64,000 nt of DNA from Campylobacter portucalensis (GCF_009690845.1 NZ_VWSJ01000008.1:1-64000), one strand, 5' to 3'. Positions 50,355-62,981 are shown, numbered from the stretch's first letter. Translations and numbers: made by a program. The notes: a model not told the origin generated them from the sequence alone.

Positions 50355-51749
50355 TTTCTTCCTTGTAAATTTTTGGTTTATCTATACAAAATCCTTGGAC
50401 AAAATCAACATCACTATTTTTTAAATCATTTAAAAAATCGATTTTATCCACAAATCTTATAACTGTTTTTATATTAAAAATTTTTAAATTTTTATTAAAC
50501 ATATAAAATATTTTTTTTATTTTTTTATTATTATAATTTTTATTTATCTCTAAATCATAAATAACATAATCAAAATTTATATATTTAAAGTATTCAAAGC
50601 TTGCATTTTTTCCTAAAAATTGATTAATAGCTATTTTAAATCCATAATTTTTAAGTTGTTCTATAATTTCTGAGAAGCGATTAATTTCATCATAAATTTC
50701 TGTTTCAAAAAATTCAAAAACTATTTTATTGGGATCAATTAAATTATTTGTAGCCATTCTATAAATTTCATTTTTAAATTCTTGATTTCTTAAACTAATT
50801 GGTAAAATTTCTATAAAAACTCTACTATTAAAATTTTCAAAATCAAAATTTTTTGATATAAATTTAATCATATTTAAATTATATTTAATTCCATAATTAT
50901 TTCTATGAATTACTTCTAATAATTTTGATTTTGTAATATTTCCAATTTTTTTCGAAGAGAAATTTATGGTTAAATTTAATAAATCTTCGTCATTTTTTAA
51001 AGATTTTATTGTTTGAATTTTTAAGTCAAATTTACTATTATCAATGGCATTACAAATAATTTCATCTAAAATATCTAATTTTAAATTTTTTATATTTTCT
51101 TCATCTTTATATAAAATTTTATAAAATAAAAAATTAATTATATTTTCCCATTTTTTATCATATTTTATATTAACAGTAGCAAAATCTATCTTAATTTCTA
51201 TATTATTTATACCATTATTTGATAAATTTCTTTCAAAAATCTTTAAAAGATGGTTTAATTTTGATATTTTACAATCAATTAAAAATAAAAAAGTGCCACA
51301 ACTATACCGACCTATTGGTAAATTTTTAAAATTTTGTTCTTCAAAAAAAATAGATAATTTATCAATAATTTTTTTTAAAATTATATCACCATTTTTAAAG
51401 CTATATCTAAAATTTATATCTTGAATATTTGAAATATTTATTAAAACTATATTTTTATTACTATTTTTTTTTATCTCTTTATTTAAAATTTTTATTATTT
51501 CTTCTCTGGTAAAGACATTAGTTACAGAATCTAAAATAGTAGTTTTAAAACAAAAATATATCAAATATATCACATAATAAACATAACAAGCAACTAAAAT
51601 AATAAATAAAATAGTATCTTGAAAACTATAAATTTCATTATTAAAAATAATTTTTGCTAAAATAATAAGAACTAAAATAAAAGGAAATGCTATCTTTAGA
51701 GATAGCATAAATCTTTGTTCTCTCTCTTTTTTTTCACTAAAAAGTTGCA

Positions 51750-51750
<1 letters not shown>
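50326..51750 (-). CDS. Degenerate GGDEF-EAL protein
   Basis: A 474-residue protein with two N-terminal membrane helices (about 14-32 and 40-68), a GGDEF-like domain (about 75-205) and an EAL-like domain (about 225-465). Both lack the catalytic residues: the GGDEF site reads RYSCGTF; the EAL motif near residue 235 reads LKIQTIKS; the DDFG region reads INQFLGKNASFEYFKYINFDYVIYD-like text with Q in place of the metal-binding acids (about 375-398). QGF is kept near residue 456. It is therefore unlikely to make or cleave cyclic di-GMP and may bind it or act as an adaptor. It starts at the gyrB stop codon (shared base). Confidence 0.8.
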
Positions 51751-54059
<2,309 letters not shown>

Positions 54060-54071
54060 TTAGATTCCTTA

Positions 54072-55142
54072 TTATATAGTAGGCATTATTATATTAATAA
54101 GTTCATCCGAACTTAACATAAATGCTACATCTTTGTTATTATAATTTAATTTAAAAATATTATTTTCAATGCTATTTAAAAAATCAATTAAAAATTTATT
54201 TGTAACTTTTAATATTATTTCGTCTTTATTCATCTGAGTATCTACTAAAATTTCAGTTTTTGCTTCGCTATTATCTTCGCTTATACTTTCAAAAAGAATT
54301 AAATTTGGTTTTATTGTTATTTGCATTTTATAACAAATCATATTTATCGTTTTAATTCCTTCTAAAATTTTATCTCTTTGAATTTCTATAGTTGTTTCAA
54401 ATTCACTTGGTATAACTTTTTGATAATTTGGAAATTTTTTGTTTATTAATTTTGTATAAAATTCAAAATTTTCATTTCTTGCTATAAATATATTTTCATC
54501 ATAATAAATTTCTGCTTCTTCAAAAAATATTTTTTGAATTTCATTAATTGCTCTTTTTGGCATTAAGATACTTGATTGTGTATTGTTTGTTTGCTTATTT
54601 AAGATATAAAGTCCTAATCTTTTTCCATCTGTTCCTACAAAATTTATTTGTTGAGGTTTAATTTCTATAAGACACGCATTTAATGCGTGATTTGGATTGC
54701 TTATGTCTATTGTAGGGAGAACCTTTTTTAAACTTCTACTTAATATTTGAAAATTTATATCAAAACTTTTTTTATTTTCTATACTAGGAAAATCAGGAAA
54801 ATCAGTTGAATTATACATTGGAAGTTTAAATTTAGCTGTTTTTTGTTTTATATATAAAAAATTATTCATAGTTTCAATTATAATATCATCATCTTTTAAG
54901 CCTTTTATTACATCTAAAATTGTTTTTCCATTTGCAGTTGCATTACCTTGAATTTGTATATTTTGAGTTTTGATTTTATAAGCTAATCCCATTTCATGAT
55001 CTGTTGCTTTTATATTTATAATATCATCTTTTGCTTCTATAAAAATATGAGATGTAATAGAACTTATATCTTTTTTGTCAATGTAAGAATTTACGCTGTT
55101 AATCACATTGTTTAGTAAATTTTTATCTATGATGAATTTCAT
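54072..55142 (-). CDS. dnaN: DNA polymerase III beta sliding clamp
   Basis: Ring-shaped processivity clamp, 356 residues (E. coli 366), with the three clamp repeats. Family text includes IKATDHEMGLAYKIKTQ and NFVGTDGKRLGLY. It is downstream of dnaA by 114 bases, a gap that contains DnaA-box-like sites. Confidence 0.97.
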   Translation of the reverse strand: MKFIIDKNLLNNVINSVNSYIDKKDISSITSHIFIEAKDDIINIKATDHEMGLAYKIKTQNIQIQGNATANGKTILDVIKGLKDDDIIIETMNNFLYIKQKTAKFKLPMYNSTDFPDFPSIENKKSFDINFQILSRSLKKVLPTIDISNPNHALNACLIEIKPQQINFVGTDGKRLGLYILNKQTNNTQSSILMPKRAINEIQKIFFEEAEIYYDENIFIARNENFEFYTKLINKKFPNYQKVIPSEFETTIEIQRDKILEGIKTINMICYKMQITIKPNLILFESISEDNSEAKTEILVDTQMNKDEIILKVTNKFLIDFLNSIENNIFKLNYNNKDVAFMLSSDELINIIMPTI

Positions 55143-55273
55143 AATATATCCTTTTTAAATTTAGTAGTGGTATTAGTAGGTAGTTTGAAAATGTGAAAAC
55201 CTTTTTTAAACTCCCTACTTTGCTTATTTATATTGTTAAAAATTTTATTTATTTTTTCACATATTTTCACTAT
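55143..55273. other. Candidate oriC: dnaA-dnaN interval with DnaA-box-like sites
   Basis: TTTTCACA-type boxes (core TTCAC, as described for Campylobacterota) occur at 55192-55199 (minus orientation), 55252-55261 and 55263-55271, the last two extending into the dnaA 3' end. Between them are an AT-rich tract and repeats of TAGTAG and TTAGTAGG type. In C. jejuni the origin has been placed in the dnaA-dnaN interval, so this is the first choice for oriC here. I could not compute GC skew. Confidence 0.5.
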
Positions 55274-56588
55274 TTTTTCCTTTTGTTATTTTTGATTTAA
55301 GCTCTTCAATTTTTATTTTTAGGTAATCATCCTTATCAAATAGTTGTTTAATTTTTTTAATATTATGACTAACTGCACTATGATCTTTTAAACCAAAAAA
55401 TACGGCAATTGCTGGCATTGTTGTGGTTGTTAAAATTTTAGATAAATATATACAAATTCTTCTAGCCTCTACTATATTTTTTGATCTATTTTTGCTTTTT
55501 ATATCGCTTGGTTTAATATTTAACTCTTTTGAAACTTCTTTTAAAATATCATCTATAGTTATATTTTCTTTTCTTTCTTTTATTTGATCTATTAGGATTG
55601 TTTTTGTAAGTTCAAGAGTTATTTTCATACGCATTAAAGTAGAATAAGCATTTATTTTATTTAAAGCACTCTCTATCTCTCTTATATTATCACCCATATT
55701 TGTGGCTATGTATTCTATAATTTTATCATCTAAAACTATTTTATTATCAGAACTTTTTTTTCTAATAATTTCCATTTTTGTTTCAAGTTCAGGTGGTTCT
55801 ATATTCATAATTAAACCACCTGAAAATCTACTAAGAAGTCTTTCTTCAAAACCTTTTAAAAATTCAGGTTTTTTATCACTTACCATTACTATTTGACCAC
55901 CTTTTTGTTTAAGATGATTAAAAGTATTGAAAAATTCCTCTTGAATTTTATCTGTATTACCTAAAAATTGTATATCATCTACTAATAAAATATCGCAATC
56001 TCTATATTTTGTTCTAAATTTATCCATACTTAAATTTTTAATATGAAAAGTAAAATCGTTTTTAAATTGTTCGCTTGTGATACAAATCACGATTTTTCCA
56101 TTTTCAATACAATAATTTCCAATAGATTGTAAAAGATGTGTTTTTCCTAATCCGCTTGGACCATATAAAAAAAATGGATTATATACTTTTCCTGGATTTT
56201 TTGCAACACATTTTGAACTAAGAAAGGCAGGTCTATTACAATCCCCAACTATAAAATTTTCAAATTTATATGTTTCAATAAGAGAAGAACTTTTATTTTC
56301 TTGCTTTATTTGTTTTATTTCATTTTTTATTTTTGAATTTAAATTTAAAGATGTTGTAATATAAACTGTAGGTTTAATACCAGTTTTTAATTCGTAAATT
56401 TCTTCTATTTTTTTGCCATATTTTGTTTGGATAAATTTTGCTATTAGTTTATTTTTTGTAGTAAAAACAATAAATCCAGGTTTTGAATTTTTCTCATTTA
56501 AAATTAAATTTTTAATGTATTTATCAAATTCATTTGGTAAAATACTTTTTTTTAATTCAGTAAAAACTTGTTCTTTGATATGTAACAA
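55257..56588 (-). CDS. dnaA: Chromosomal replication initiator DnaA
   Basis: Binds DnaA boxes and opens the replication origin. A 443-residue protein with an N-terminal DnaB-interaction domain, an AAA+ domain (GPSGLGKTHLL; DILLVDDIQFLG) and a C-terminal helix-turn-helix (IAVFFGLKDHSAVSHNIKKI, the DnaA signature). The start is set at a TTG (56588): AAGGA lies five bases before it, whereas the ATG nine codons upstream (56615) has no RBS. Minus-strand direction with dnaN and gyrB downstream. Confidence 0.95.
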   Translation of the reverse strand: MLHIKEQVFTELKKSILPNEFDKYIKNLILNEKNSKPGFIVFTTKNKLIAKFIQTKYGKKIEEIYELKTGIKPTVYITTSLNLNSKIKNEIKQIKQENKSSSLIETYKFENFIVGDCNRPAFLSSKCVAKNPGKVYNPFFLYGPSGLGKTHLLQSIGNYCIENGKIVICITSEQFKNDFTFHIKNLSMDKFRTKYRDCDILLVDDIQFLGNTDKIQEEFFNTFNHLKQKGGQIVMVSDKKPEFLKGFEERLLSRFSGGLIMNIEPPELETKMEIIRKKSSDNKIVLDDKIIEYIATNMGDNIREIESALNKINAYSTLMRMKITLELTKTILIDQIKERKENITIDDILKEVSKELNIKPSDIKSKNRSKNIVEARRICIYLSKILTTTTMPAIAVFFGLKDHSAVSHNIKKIKQLFDKDDYLKIKIEELKSKITKGKNSENM

Positions 56589-56660
56589 AAAAATCCTTTG
56601 TAAAATATTATACATATTTTATCAAAAATTTTATAAAAAAGTGTTAAATTTAAAATTTAA

Positions 56661-56688
56661 TTTTCACTATGTGAATAAATAGTGAAAA
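56661..56688. other. DnaA-box-like cluster between dnaA and ruvC
   Basis: A perfect 10-bp inverted repeat (TTTTCACTAT at 56661-56670, ATAGTGAAAA at 56679-56688) flanks and overlaps TGTGAATAA (56670-56678), the complement of the TTATTCACA DnaA box reported for this phylum. Three overlapping box-like sites in 28 bases just ahead of dnaA suggest origin or autoregulatory function. Confidence 0.55.
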
Positions 56689-56707
56689 AATATTGAAAAG
56701 GTTGTGA

Positions 56708-57184
56708 ATGAAAATTTTAGGAATCGATCCTGGAACTAGGAATTGTGGGTATGCTTTGTTAGAAAAAAGTGGTGTGAATTTAAAATTAATTGAGGCTGGA
56801 TTAATTAAAATAAAGCCATCAACTCTTAATTATCAAATAACAGAATTATGTGAAGGGCTTGATTTAATTTTTAATAACCATAAAATCGATGAGGTTGCAA
56901 TTGAAGATATTTTCTTTGCCTATAATCCAAAAACAGTTTTAAAACTAGCTCAATTTCGGGGTGCTTTGAGTTTAAGAATTTTACAACTTCATGGAGAATT
57001 TTTTGAATATACACCGCTTCAAGTTAAAAAAAGTGTTACTGGAAAAGCAAAAGCTACAAAAGAACAAGTGTCTTTTATGGTTAAAAAAATCTTAGGCATA
57101 AAACAAGAGATAAAACCACTTGATATAACTGATGCTATCGCAATTGCTTTAGCTCATGCAAATACCTTAAAATTAAAAAAATAA
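56708..57184 (+). CDS. ruvC: Holliday junction resolvase RuvC
   Basis: Cuts Holliday junctions in recombination. The 158-residue protein shows the four acidic catalytic residues: D7 ([15 protein letters not shown]), E66 (IEDIFFAYN), D139 and D142 ([13 protein letters not shown]). It is divergent from dnaA. The start is an ATG with no clear strong RBS (AAAGGTTGTG upstream). Confidence 0.97.
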   Translation: MKILGIDPGTRNCGYALLEKSGVNLKLIEAGLIKIKPSTLNYQITELCEGLDLIFNNHKIDEVAIEDIFFAYNPKTVLKLAQFRGALSLRILQLHGEFFEYTPLQVKKSVTGKAKATKEQVSFMVKKILGIKQEIKPLDITDAIAIALAHANTLKLKK

Positions 57185-57210
57185 ATTTTAAGGGCAAAAG
57201 CCCTTAAAAT
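57185..57210. terminator. Bidirectional terminator between ruvC and the YceI gene
   Basis: ATTTTAAGGGC-AAAA-GCCCTTAAAAT is an 11-bp perfect stem flanked by A and T tracts on both sides, positioned between two convergent stop codons. Confidence 0.85.
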
Positions 57211-57218
57211 TTTGTAAA

Positions 57219-57806
57219 TTATTTACAACTATCACTTACTTCAAAATTTATATTAATTTCACTCCAAGACTTACCGTGGTGAAATGCTTTTTCACAAATT
57301 CTATTAAAAGCTTCCCAAGCTTTTTGGGTATTAAAATCTAAAATTTCAAGCTTTCCGCTAGCTTTTATAAGACCATTTTCTACTTTATATGATAGTGGAA
57401 TTTCTTTTGTAACGCCGTTCATAGTAAAAGCCACTTTAATCTCGCTATCGCCAACTTCTGTGATTTTTGCACTAACTTTTGCAGGATCTTTTTCAAATTT
57501 TTTGAAAAATTGATTTATGGTGTTATTATTTCTTGTTTTTGCCATAGCTTTTGGCCACTCTTTTCCCATATTGCTCATATCAGCACTTGTATCAAGACTT
57601 AAAGCATCAATTTCAAGAGTAGCATTTAGAAGTTTTTCTTCTGGAAAATTTACATTAAATTTTGTAAAAGTATTTTTTGTAACCACATACTCTTTATTTG
57701 GAGAACCAAAAAATGTAAAATCATACTTAAAACTATCACTACAAACTCCAGCATAAAGAGAATTTGCAAGTACCAATGCACCTAAAAAAAATGAAGTTTT
57801 TTTCAT
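57219..57806 (-). CDS. YceI-family periplasmic protein
   Basis: A 195-residue protein with a signal peptide (MKKTSFFLGALVLANSLYAG) and the YceI lipocalin-like domain. YceI proteins bind isoprenoid-type lipids such as polyprenyl pyrophosphates and are often secreted under acid stress. Cys residues at both ends (C22 and C194) could form a disulfide. It is a single gene with its own RBS. Confidence 0.85.
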   Translation of the reverse strand: MKKTSFFLGALVLANSLYAGVCSDSFKYDFTFFGSPNKEYVVTKNTFTKFNVNFPEEKLLNATLEIDALSLDTSADMSNMGKEWPKAMAKTRNNNTINQFFKKFEKDPAKVSAKITEVGDSEIKVAFTMNGVTKEIPLSYKVENGLIKASGKLEILDFNTQKAWEAFNRICEKAFHHGKSWSEININFEVSDSCK

Positions 57807-58002
57807 ATTTTATCCTTTTAAAATGAATTATGTTAAATTGTTATAATTATATTATATTATAGTTAATTTAAAACTTAAATTTTATATTTTTTGCAAAAAA
57901 TATAGTTAAATTAATTTTAATATTTAATTTCAATATATAAAACTAATTTTTTATAAAATATCTGTCTTAAATTACAATATAAAATATGTAAGATAATATA
58001 AT

Positions 58003-58467
58003 TTATCTTACATTTAGCATTTCGCAAGCACCTCTATCACCTAATTTGCAAGATTTAATATAAAGATCGGTTGCTTTTTGCTTATTTATATTTGTTTCAT
58101 AGCCTAAATCATACATTTTGGCTAAATTTAAACATCCATAGCTGCTATTATTTTCACAAGATTTTGTAAAAATTTCAAATGGTTCTTTAAATTCTCCTTT
58201 TGTCATTAACATAAATGACTTTAATTCGCATCCAACGCCAAATTTAATATCACACGCTTTTGTAAAATATTGTAAAGCTTTATCATTTTTTTGATATTTA
58301 TAATATGTCATTCCTACTTCACTACAAGCCCAAGAATCACCATTTGTGCAGTTATTATCATAATCTATAAATTTAGGATTTTCAAAAATTCTTTTTTGTA
58401 TTTCATCCTCAAAATTTTGTCCAAAAATATATATAACAAAACTCAAAAAAAGTAAAATTTTTCTCAT
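58003..58467 (-). CDS. Sel1-repeat periplasmic protein
   Basis: A 154-residue protein with a signal peptide (MRKILLFLSFVIYIFG) followed by about three Sel1-like repeats with cysteines eight or so residues apart (CTNGDSWACSEVG, CDIKFGVGCEL, CENNSSYGCLNLAKMYDLG, CKLGDRGACEML). The pattern resembles the Helicobacter Hcp cysteine-rich proteins, in which each repeat has a disulfide. The function is unknown; family members bind host or cell-wall partners. It overlaps thyX by four bases. Confidence 0.8.
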   Translation of the reverse strand: MRKILLFLSFVIYIFGQNFEDEIQKRIFENPKFIDYDNNCTNGDSWACSEVGMTYYKYQKNDKALQYFTKACDIKFGVGCELKSFMLMTKGEFKEPFEIFTKSCENNSSYGCLNLAKMYDLGYETNINKQKATDLYIKSCKLGDRGACEMLNVR

Positions 58468-59087
58468 TTTTTATCCTTTTGCAAAGAATCTTTAAAAATA
58501 AATTTATGTTCATCAGGCAGTGTTTCAAAAATAGTAAAAGCTAAATTTCTTATCTCCCAAAGGGCTGATTTAGAGCTTCTAAGATGTAAAAAATTTTGCA
58601 AACTTCTAGCGTTTATACTCCAAGTAAGTTCTGTTTTATAACACTCAGGAAGAGCGTATTTAGCAATATCTAAAGTGCTAATATTTTGCAAAATTAAACG
58701 CATATTTTCAAGAGCTTTAATACTAAAATTATCTACCATTTCATTACCTGTTAAAACTATATATTTTTTAGCATTTTCAAAATCATTAATTTTAAATTCA
58801 CTCTCTTTTTTTAGCTCTTTTAAAGTGTATCGAGTAGATTTCACGCTTAAATTTGCCATTCTATGGCGAGAAAGCTCTTGCAAAACTGCTCTTGAAATTC
58901 CTTTTATATAAAAGTTATAATGAAGATGTTCTAGGGTTGAAGCGTGTTTAAATTTATTTCCAACTCTATCAATTAACTCTAGATCTTTATCTCCGCCGTT
59001 ATCACCCTTATCAAAGCTTTGCCAACAAGTTCTAATAGCGTTAGAACATATCCAAAGTGGCGTGAAATTTAGTAATTTTACTTGCAT
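58464..59087 (-). CDS. thyX: FAD-dependent thymidylate synthase
   Basis: Methylates dUMP to dTMP with methylene-tetrahydrofolate and reduced FAD. The 207-residue protein has the ThyX motif near residues 74-87 (RHRMANLSVKSTRY), with the canonical RHR and the Ser-x-Arg-Tyr end. It is the only thymidylate synthase found in this window. Eight bases separate it from the upstream antiporter gene. Confidence 0.95.
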   Translation of the reverse strand: MQVKLLNFTPLWICSNAIRTCWQSFDKGDNGGDKDLELIDRVGNKFKHASTLEHLHYNFYIKGISRAVLQELSRHRMANLSVKSTRYTLKELKKESEFKINDFENAKKYIVLTGNEMVDNFSIKALENMRLILQNISTLDIAKYALPECYKTELTWSINARSLQNFLHLRSSKSALWEIRNLAFTIFETLPDEHKFIFKDSLQKDKK

Positions 59088-59095
59088 TTTTATCC

Positions 59096-60421
59096 TTATA
59101 AAATCATAGCAAAAATAGCACCAAATATAATTAGTGGAATATTAAAAAATACAAATGTTGGTATGCAAGTTCCATATATGTGATTATGTTTTCCATCAAA
59201 ATTTAATCCACTCGTTGGCCCAAGAGTGCTATCACTTGCAGGACTTCCAGCATCCCCAACTGCTGCTGCTATTCCAATCAATAAAATGATAGCTTCTGTA
59301 CTAAAACCAAGTTTTAAAGCAAGCGGATAATAAATGGCTGTTATAATCGGTATTGTTCCAAAACTGCTTCCAATTCCAATTGTAATAAATAGTCCAATTA
59401 TGAGCATCAAAACTGCACCACCAAATTTACCACCAGCTAAACTTGCTACAGTATTTACAAGCTCATTTATGCCACCAGTTTCTCTTAAAATTGCACCATA
59501 TCCTGCAGCTACAAGCATAACAAAAGCAATAAAGCCCATTATATGGATACCTTTATCAAAAACTAAGTCCATTTTTTTGTAGCTAATTCCACCACAAATA
59601 ATCATTGCAACTATACCAAGTAAAGCCCCAAGAGGAAGAGATTTAAAACAAATTTGAATTATAAAAGCTACGATTATGCCAATTAAAGCACCCCACTCTT
59701 TTATACCCATTTTAATATCATCTAAATTTTGAGGAGTATTTTGATCTATATCTTTATAAATTTTTGGTTTTTTAAAGATGATTATAGCTAAGATTAATCC
59801 TATAATCATCGGTATAGCAGCCATCCACATAATAGAAGCAATTTTACTAATTTCTACTATTAAGCCGTTATTTGCCATCTCTTTTTTTAAGATTGAGAAA
59901 AAAAGTAATCCAAATCCAACAGGGATAGAAATATAAGGAGTTTGAAGTCCAAAAGTTAAAGCACAAGCTACCATTCTTCTATCAATTTGCATTTTATTCA
60001 TAATTCCTAAAAGCGGCGGAATCAAAATAGGTATAAAAGCTATATGAACAGGAACTAAATTTTGTGAAAAACATGAAATTATAGCTATAGCAACAACAAA
60101 ATAAATTTTACTTTTAGTTATAAATTTAGAAATTTTATTGATTAAAATAGTTGTTAAATTTGTATATGAGATAGCAGCCGCTAAAACTCCAAGTAATATA
60201 TAAGATAGTGCTGTTTCTAAATTTCCTTTCATTCCTTCAATAAAAATACTAAGTGTTTGAATTAAACTTTTTGCTATATTAAAGCTCTCTCCATCAGGCA
60301 TAATTCCAGCCATAACGCCAGCTACTAAAGCTGAAATTATAATAGATAACATCACATTGCATCTAAAAATACAAAGAATTAGCATTAAAATAATACTAAC
60401 AAAAACAGGATTATTGAGCAT
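59096..60421 (-). CDS. NhaC-like Na+/H+ antiporter family protein
   Basis: A 441-residue inner-membrane protein with about eleven membrane segments and the family hallmark IAAAVGDAGSPASDSTLGPTSGLN near the C-terminus. Related proteins are called Na+/H+ antiporter family proteins but may move dicarboxylates or amino acids. The start at 60421 (MLNNPVFV) is chosen because AAGGAG lies six bases upstream, although a longer frame exists. It is followed closely by thyX. Confidence 0.82.
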   Translation of the reverse strand: MLNNPVFVSIILMLILCIFRCNVMLSIIISALVAGVMAGIMPDGESFNIAKSLIQTLSIFIEGMKGNLETALSYILLGVLAAAISYTNLTTILINKISKFITKSKIYFVVAIAIISCFSQNLVPVHIAFIPILIPPLLGIMNKMQIDRRMVACALTFGLQTPYISIPVGFGLLFFSILKKEMANNGLIVEISKIASIMWMAAIPMIIGLILAIIIFKKPKIYKDIDQNTPQNLDDIKMGIKEWGALIGIIVAFIIQICFKSLPLGALLGIVAMIICGGISYKKMDLVFDKGIHIMGFIAFVMLVAAGYGAILRETGGINELVNTVASLAGGKFGGAVLMLIIGLFITIGIGSSFGTIPIITAIYYPLALKLGFSTEAIILLIGIAAAVGDAGSPASDSTLGPTSGLNFDGKHNHIYGTCIPTFVFFNIPLIIFGAIFAMIL

Positions 60422-60551
60422 AAATCTCCTTTTTATTTTTGAGATCAATTATACGATTTTTATACTTACTTATACCTTTAAAAATATTAAATTTTTAAAA
60501 TTAATATAAATTTATTTAGGTATAATCATTTTTTTCAAAAAAAGGTATGAA

Positions 60552-61457
60552 ATGTCAAAAATTTTAGTTGCTAAATTTTCTCTTATTATCGTTGCAATGA
60601 GTTGGGGTGCTACATTTTTGCCAATTCAAAAAATGTTAAAATATATAAATGTTCCTAGTTTTTTATTTTTTAGATTTTTGATCGCAGGAAGTTTGCTTTT
60701 GATTTTTGCACTAAAATTTAGAGCAAAATTTGATAAAAATTCCATAAAATTTGGTGCAATTTTAGGAATTTTTATGTTTTTTGATTTTATATTTCAAACA
60801 TATGCTTTAAATTATACTTTTAGTTCAACTGTTGCTTTTATTATAGGATTAAATGTCGTAATAGTGCCTTTTTTACTTTTTAAAACATTTTTAAATTTAA
60901 ACTCTATTTTAAGTGCTATTTTTGCATTTTTTGGTCTTTTTTTGCTTAGTGGAGCTAAAGGTTTTAGTATAGGATTTGGTGAGTTTTTATCTTTAATTTC
61001 TGCTTTTGCTTATGCATTTCATGTTATATTTACTGGTAAATTTGCTAAAAAAACAGATATTTTACCGCTTTTAATTTCTCAATTTTTTACAATGAGTTTA
61101 TTTTGTTTTATTTATGCTTTATTTTTTGCAGAACCTACAAATGGAGCTTTTAATTTAATTGGTGGTTTTGAAATTTGGCTTAGTTTAAATTTTGTATATA
61201 TTATAATCTTTACATCATTTTTTGCTACTGTTGTTGCATTTTTTGTACAAACAAAAGCTCAAATTTATCTAAATCCTACACAAACTTCATTAATTTTAAC
61301 TCTTGAGCCAGTTGCTGCAGGATTTATAGGATATTTTATCGGCGGCGAAAATTTAAATTTAACTCAAATTCTAGGCTCTGTTTTGATAATTTTTGCCATT
61401 TTAATGAGTGAGTTAAATTTAATTAAATTCATACGCAAATTTACAAGAAAAATTTAG
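60552..61457 (+). CDS. EamA-family (DMT) transporter
   Basis: A 301-residue inner-membrane protein with ten membrane segments in two EamA repeats. Family text includes SWGATFLPIQKML near the start and TLEPVAAGFIGYFIGGE in the second repeat. Substrate unknown; metabolite export is typical. A TAAAAATTT-rich region and an AAAAAGG site precede the start. Its end overlaps the eptC end by four bases on the opposite strand. Confidence 0.87.
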   Translation: MSKILVAKFSLIIVAMSWGATFLPIQKMLKYINVPSFLFFRFLIAGSLLLIFALKFRAKFDKNSIKFGAILGIFMFFDFIFQTYALNYTFSSTVAFIIGLNVVIVPFLLFKTFLNLNSILSAIFAFFGLFLLSGAKGFSIGFGEFLSLISAFAYAFHVIFTGKFAKKTDILPLLISQFFTMSLFCFIYALFFAEPTNGAFNLIGGFEIWLSLNFVYIIIFTSFFATVVAFFVQTKAQIYLNPTQTSLILTLEPVAAGFIGYFIGGENLNLTQILGSVLIIFAILMSELNLIKFIRKFTRKI

Positions 61458-62971
61458 TTAAAAATGTCTAAACTAGGCGTATAATCTTTAGTTTTTACAT
61501 TAAAAAACCCTAAAAGAGAACTAAAAATTTCATCTTGAGAGTGTGTTTTTGAGACTTTATTTAATAAATTTTTATAAATTTCATCATTATTTGAATAAAT
61601 TATCATAGGAATGTGTTTTTGTTCATTAGGTGCTATAAAATAGGGAGCACCGTGCAAATAAATACCATTTTCACCCAAGCTTTCACCGTGATCAGAAAGA
61701 TATATTAAAACGCTTTTTGTATTAGCATAGCTTGCATTTATAAGTTTATTGATAAGTTCATTTATTAAAAAATCAGTATAAAGCAAGCTATTATCATATG
61801 TGTTATTAATACTTTCAAAAGAACAAGTTGCTAAATCGCTTGTATCGCAAGTAGGTGTAAATTTTTTAAATTCTTTTGGATATCTTTGATAATATGTTGG
61901 TCCGTGCGATCCTTGTAAATGCACTACAATTAGCTCATTTTGTGATAAATTTTGCATTTTTTTATCTATATCATCAAACATCTGTCCATCAAATTCTAAA
62001 TTATAAATTTTAGGATCATTTAATCTATCGCAAACACCTTTACATCCTCCAGAATTATTCCCAAACCAAGATACATTAACCCCAACTCTTTTTAAAACGT
62101 CCAAAACATTTTCACTAAATTCATCTTTTTTAAATTCATCTCTTGTAGATTTTGAAAACATACACGGTAAAGATATTGCAGTAGATGTTCCACATGAGTA
62201 AGTGTCTGGAAAATAGACTAAATTTTCTATATTTTTTGTATAAAAATTTGTATCATTTACTAAATAACCTCCAAGAGAGTAGTTTTTAGCTCTTGCTGTT
62301 TCACCTACAACTAATATCATAAGTTTGTTTTCATCGCTTTGTGTTAAATTTGCATCTAGTGAAATTTGAGTAAAGGCTTTTTTATAATATTTTTGTTTTG
62401 TAAATTTAATCGCAGAATATATCGGATAAAATGGTAAATTTAGCATTCTTATATATGAATGCTCTCTAAAAAACGGAATTAAAGTTTTTGTTTGTGGTAA
62501 GAAAATTGCAAAAGCTATGCCTAAAAAACAGATAAAATATATAAATTTAAAAATTATATGTTTTTTAAAATTTATGTAGTCAATTTTTGCAAAATATACA
62601 AAAAAAGTAGGTAAAATTCCAAAAAATAAAATATAAAAAATAAAACTTAAATTTATATAACTAAATGCTTCTTTTGTATCTGTTTCTATAGTGTTTCTAA
62701 TCATTTCACTATCTATAACAACTCCATATTTATACATAAAATAGCTACTAATACAAGTTATAATCACAAATAAAATACTTATAAATTTTGAAATATAAGG
62801 GATTAATAATAAAGAAAAAATAGCACTTATGATTGAAAAATATATAACACATATGCTTAAATTTATAAATAAATTGTTACTGTGATTAAATATATAACTA
62901 AAAAAGTTGTAGTTTAAAATAGTTATAAACAAAGAATTTAGGATTAAAAATTTACCCCAAGAAATTTTCAT
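61454..62971 (-). CDS. eptC: Phosphoethanolamine transferase EptC-like
   Basis: Adds phosphoethanolamine to lipid A or, in C. jejuni, also to the flagellar rod protein FlgG. The 505-residue protein has five membrane helices (to about residue 160) and a periplasmic sulfatase-like domain. The catalytic threonine is T225 in GETARA. Zinc-binding and catalytic residues are in SDHGESLGE and HGAP regions. The gene is ten bases downstream of the zinc permease znuB and in the same orientation, so it is likely in the zinc transporter operon. The family enzyme is zinc-dependent. Confidence 0.88.
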   Translation of the reverse strand: MKISWGKFLILNSLFITILNYNFFSYIFNHSNNLFINLSICVIYFSIISAIFSLLLIPYISKFISILFVIITCISSYFMYKYGVVIDSEMIRNTIETDTKEAFSYINLSFIFYILFFGILPTFFVYFAKIDYINFKKHIIFKFIYFICFLGIAFAIFLPQTKTLIPFFREHSYIRMLNLPFYPIYSAIKFTKQKYYKKAFTQISLDANLTQSDENKLMILVVGETARAKNYSLGGYLVNDTNFYTKNIENLVYFPDTYSCGTSTAISLPCMFSKSTRDEFKKDEFSENVLDVLKRVGVNVSWFGNNSGGCKGVCDRLNDPKIYNLEFDGQMFDDIDKKMQNLSQNELIVVHLQGSHGPTYYQRYPKEFKKFTPTCDTSDLATCSFESINNTYDNSLLYTDFLINELINKLINASYANTKSVLIYLSDHGESLGENGIYLHGAPYFIAPNEQKHIPMIIYSNNDEIYKNLLNKVSKTHSQDEIFSSLLGFFNVKTKDYTPSLDIFN

Positions 62972-62981
62972 AAAATATCCT

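Noticed and set aside
56589-56615. ATG start for dnaA nine codons upstream
   Set aside because: No RBS precedes it, while AAGGA lies five bases before the TTG at 56588.
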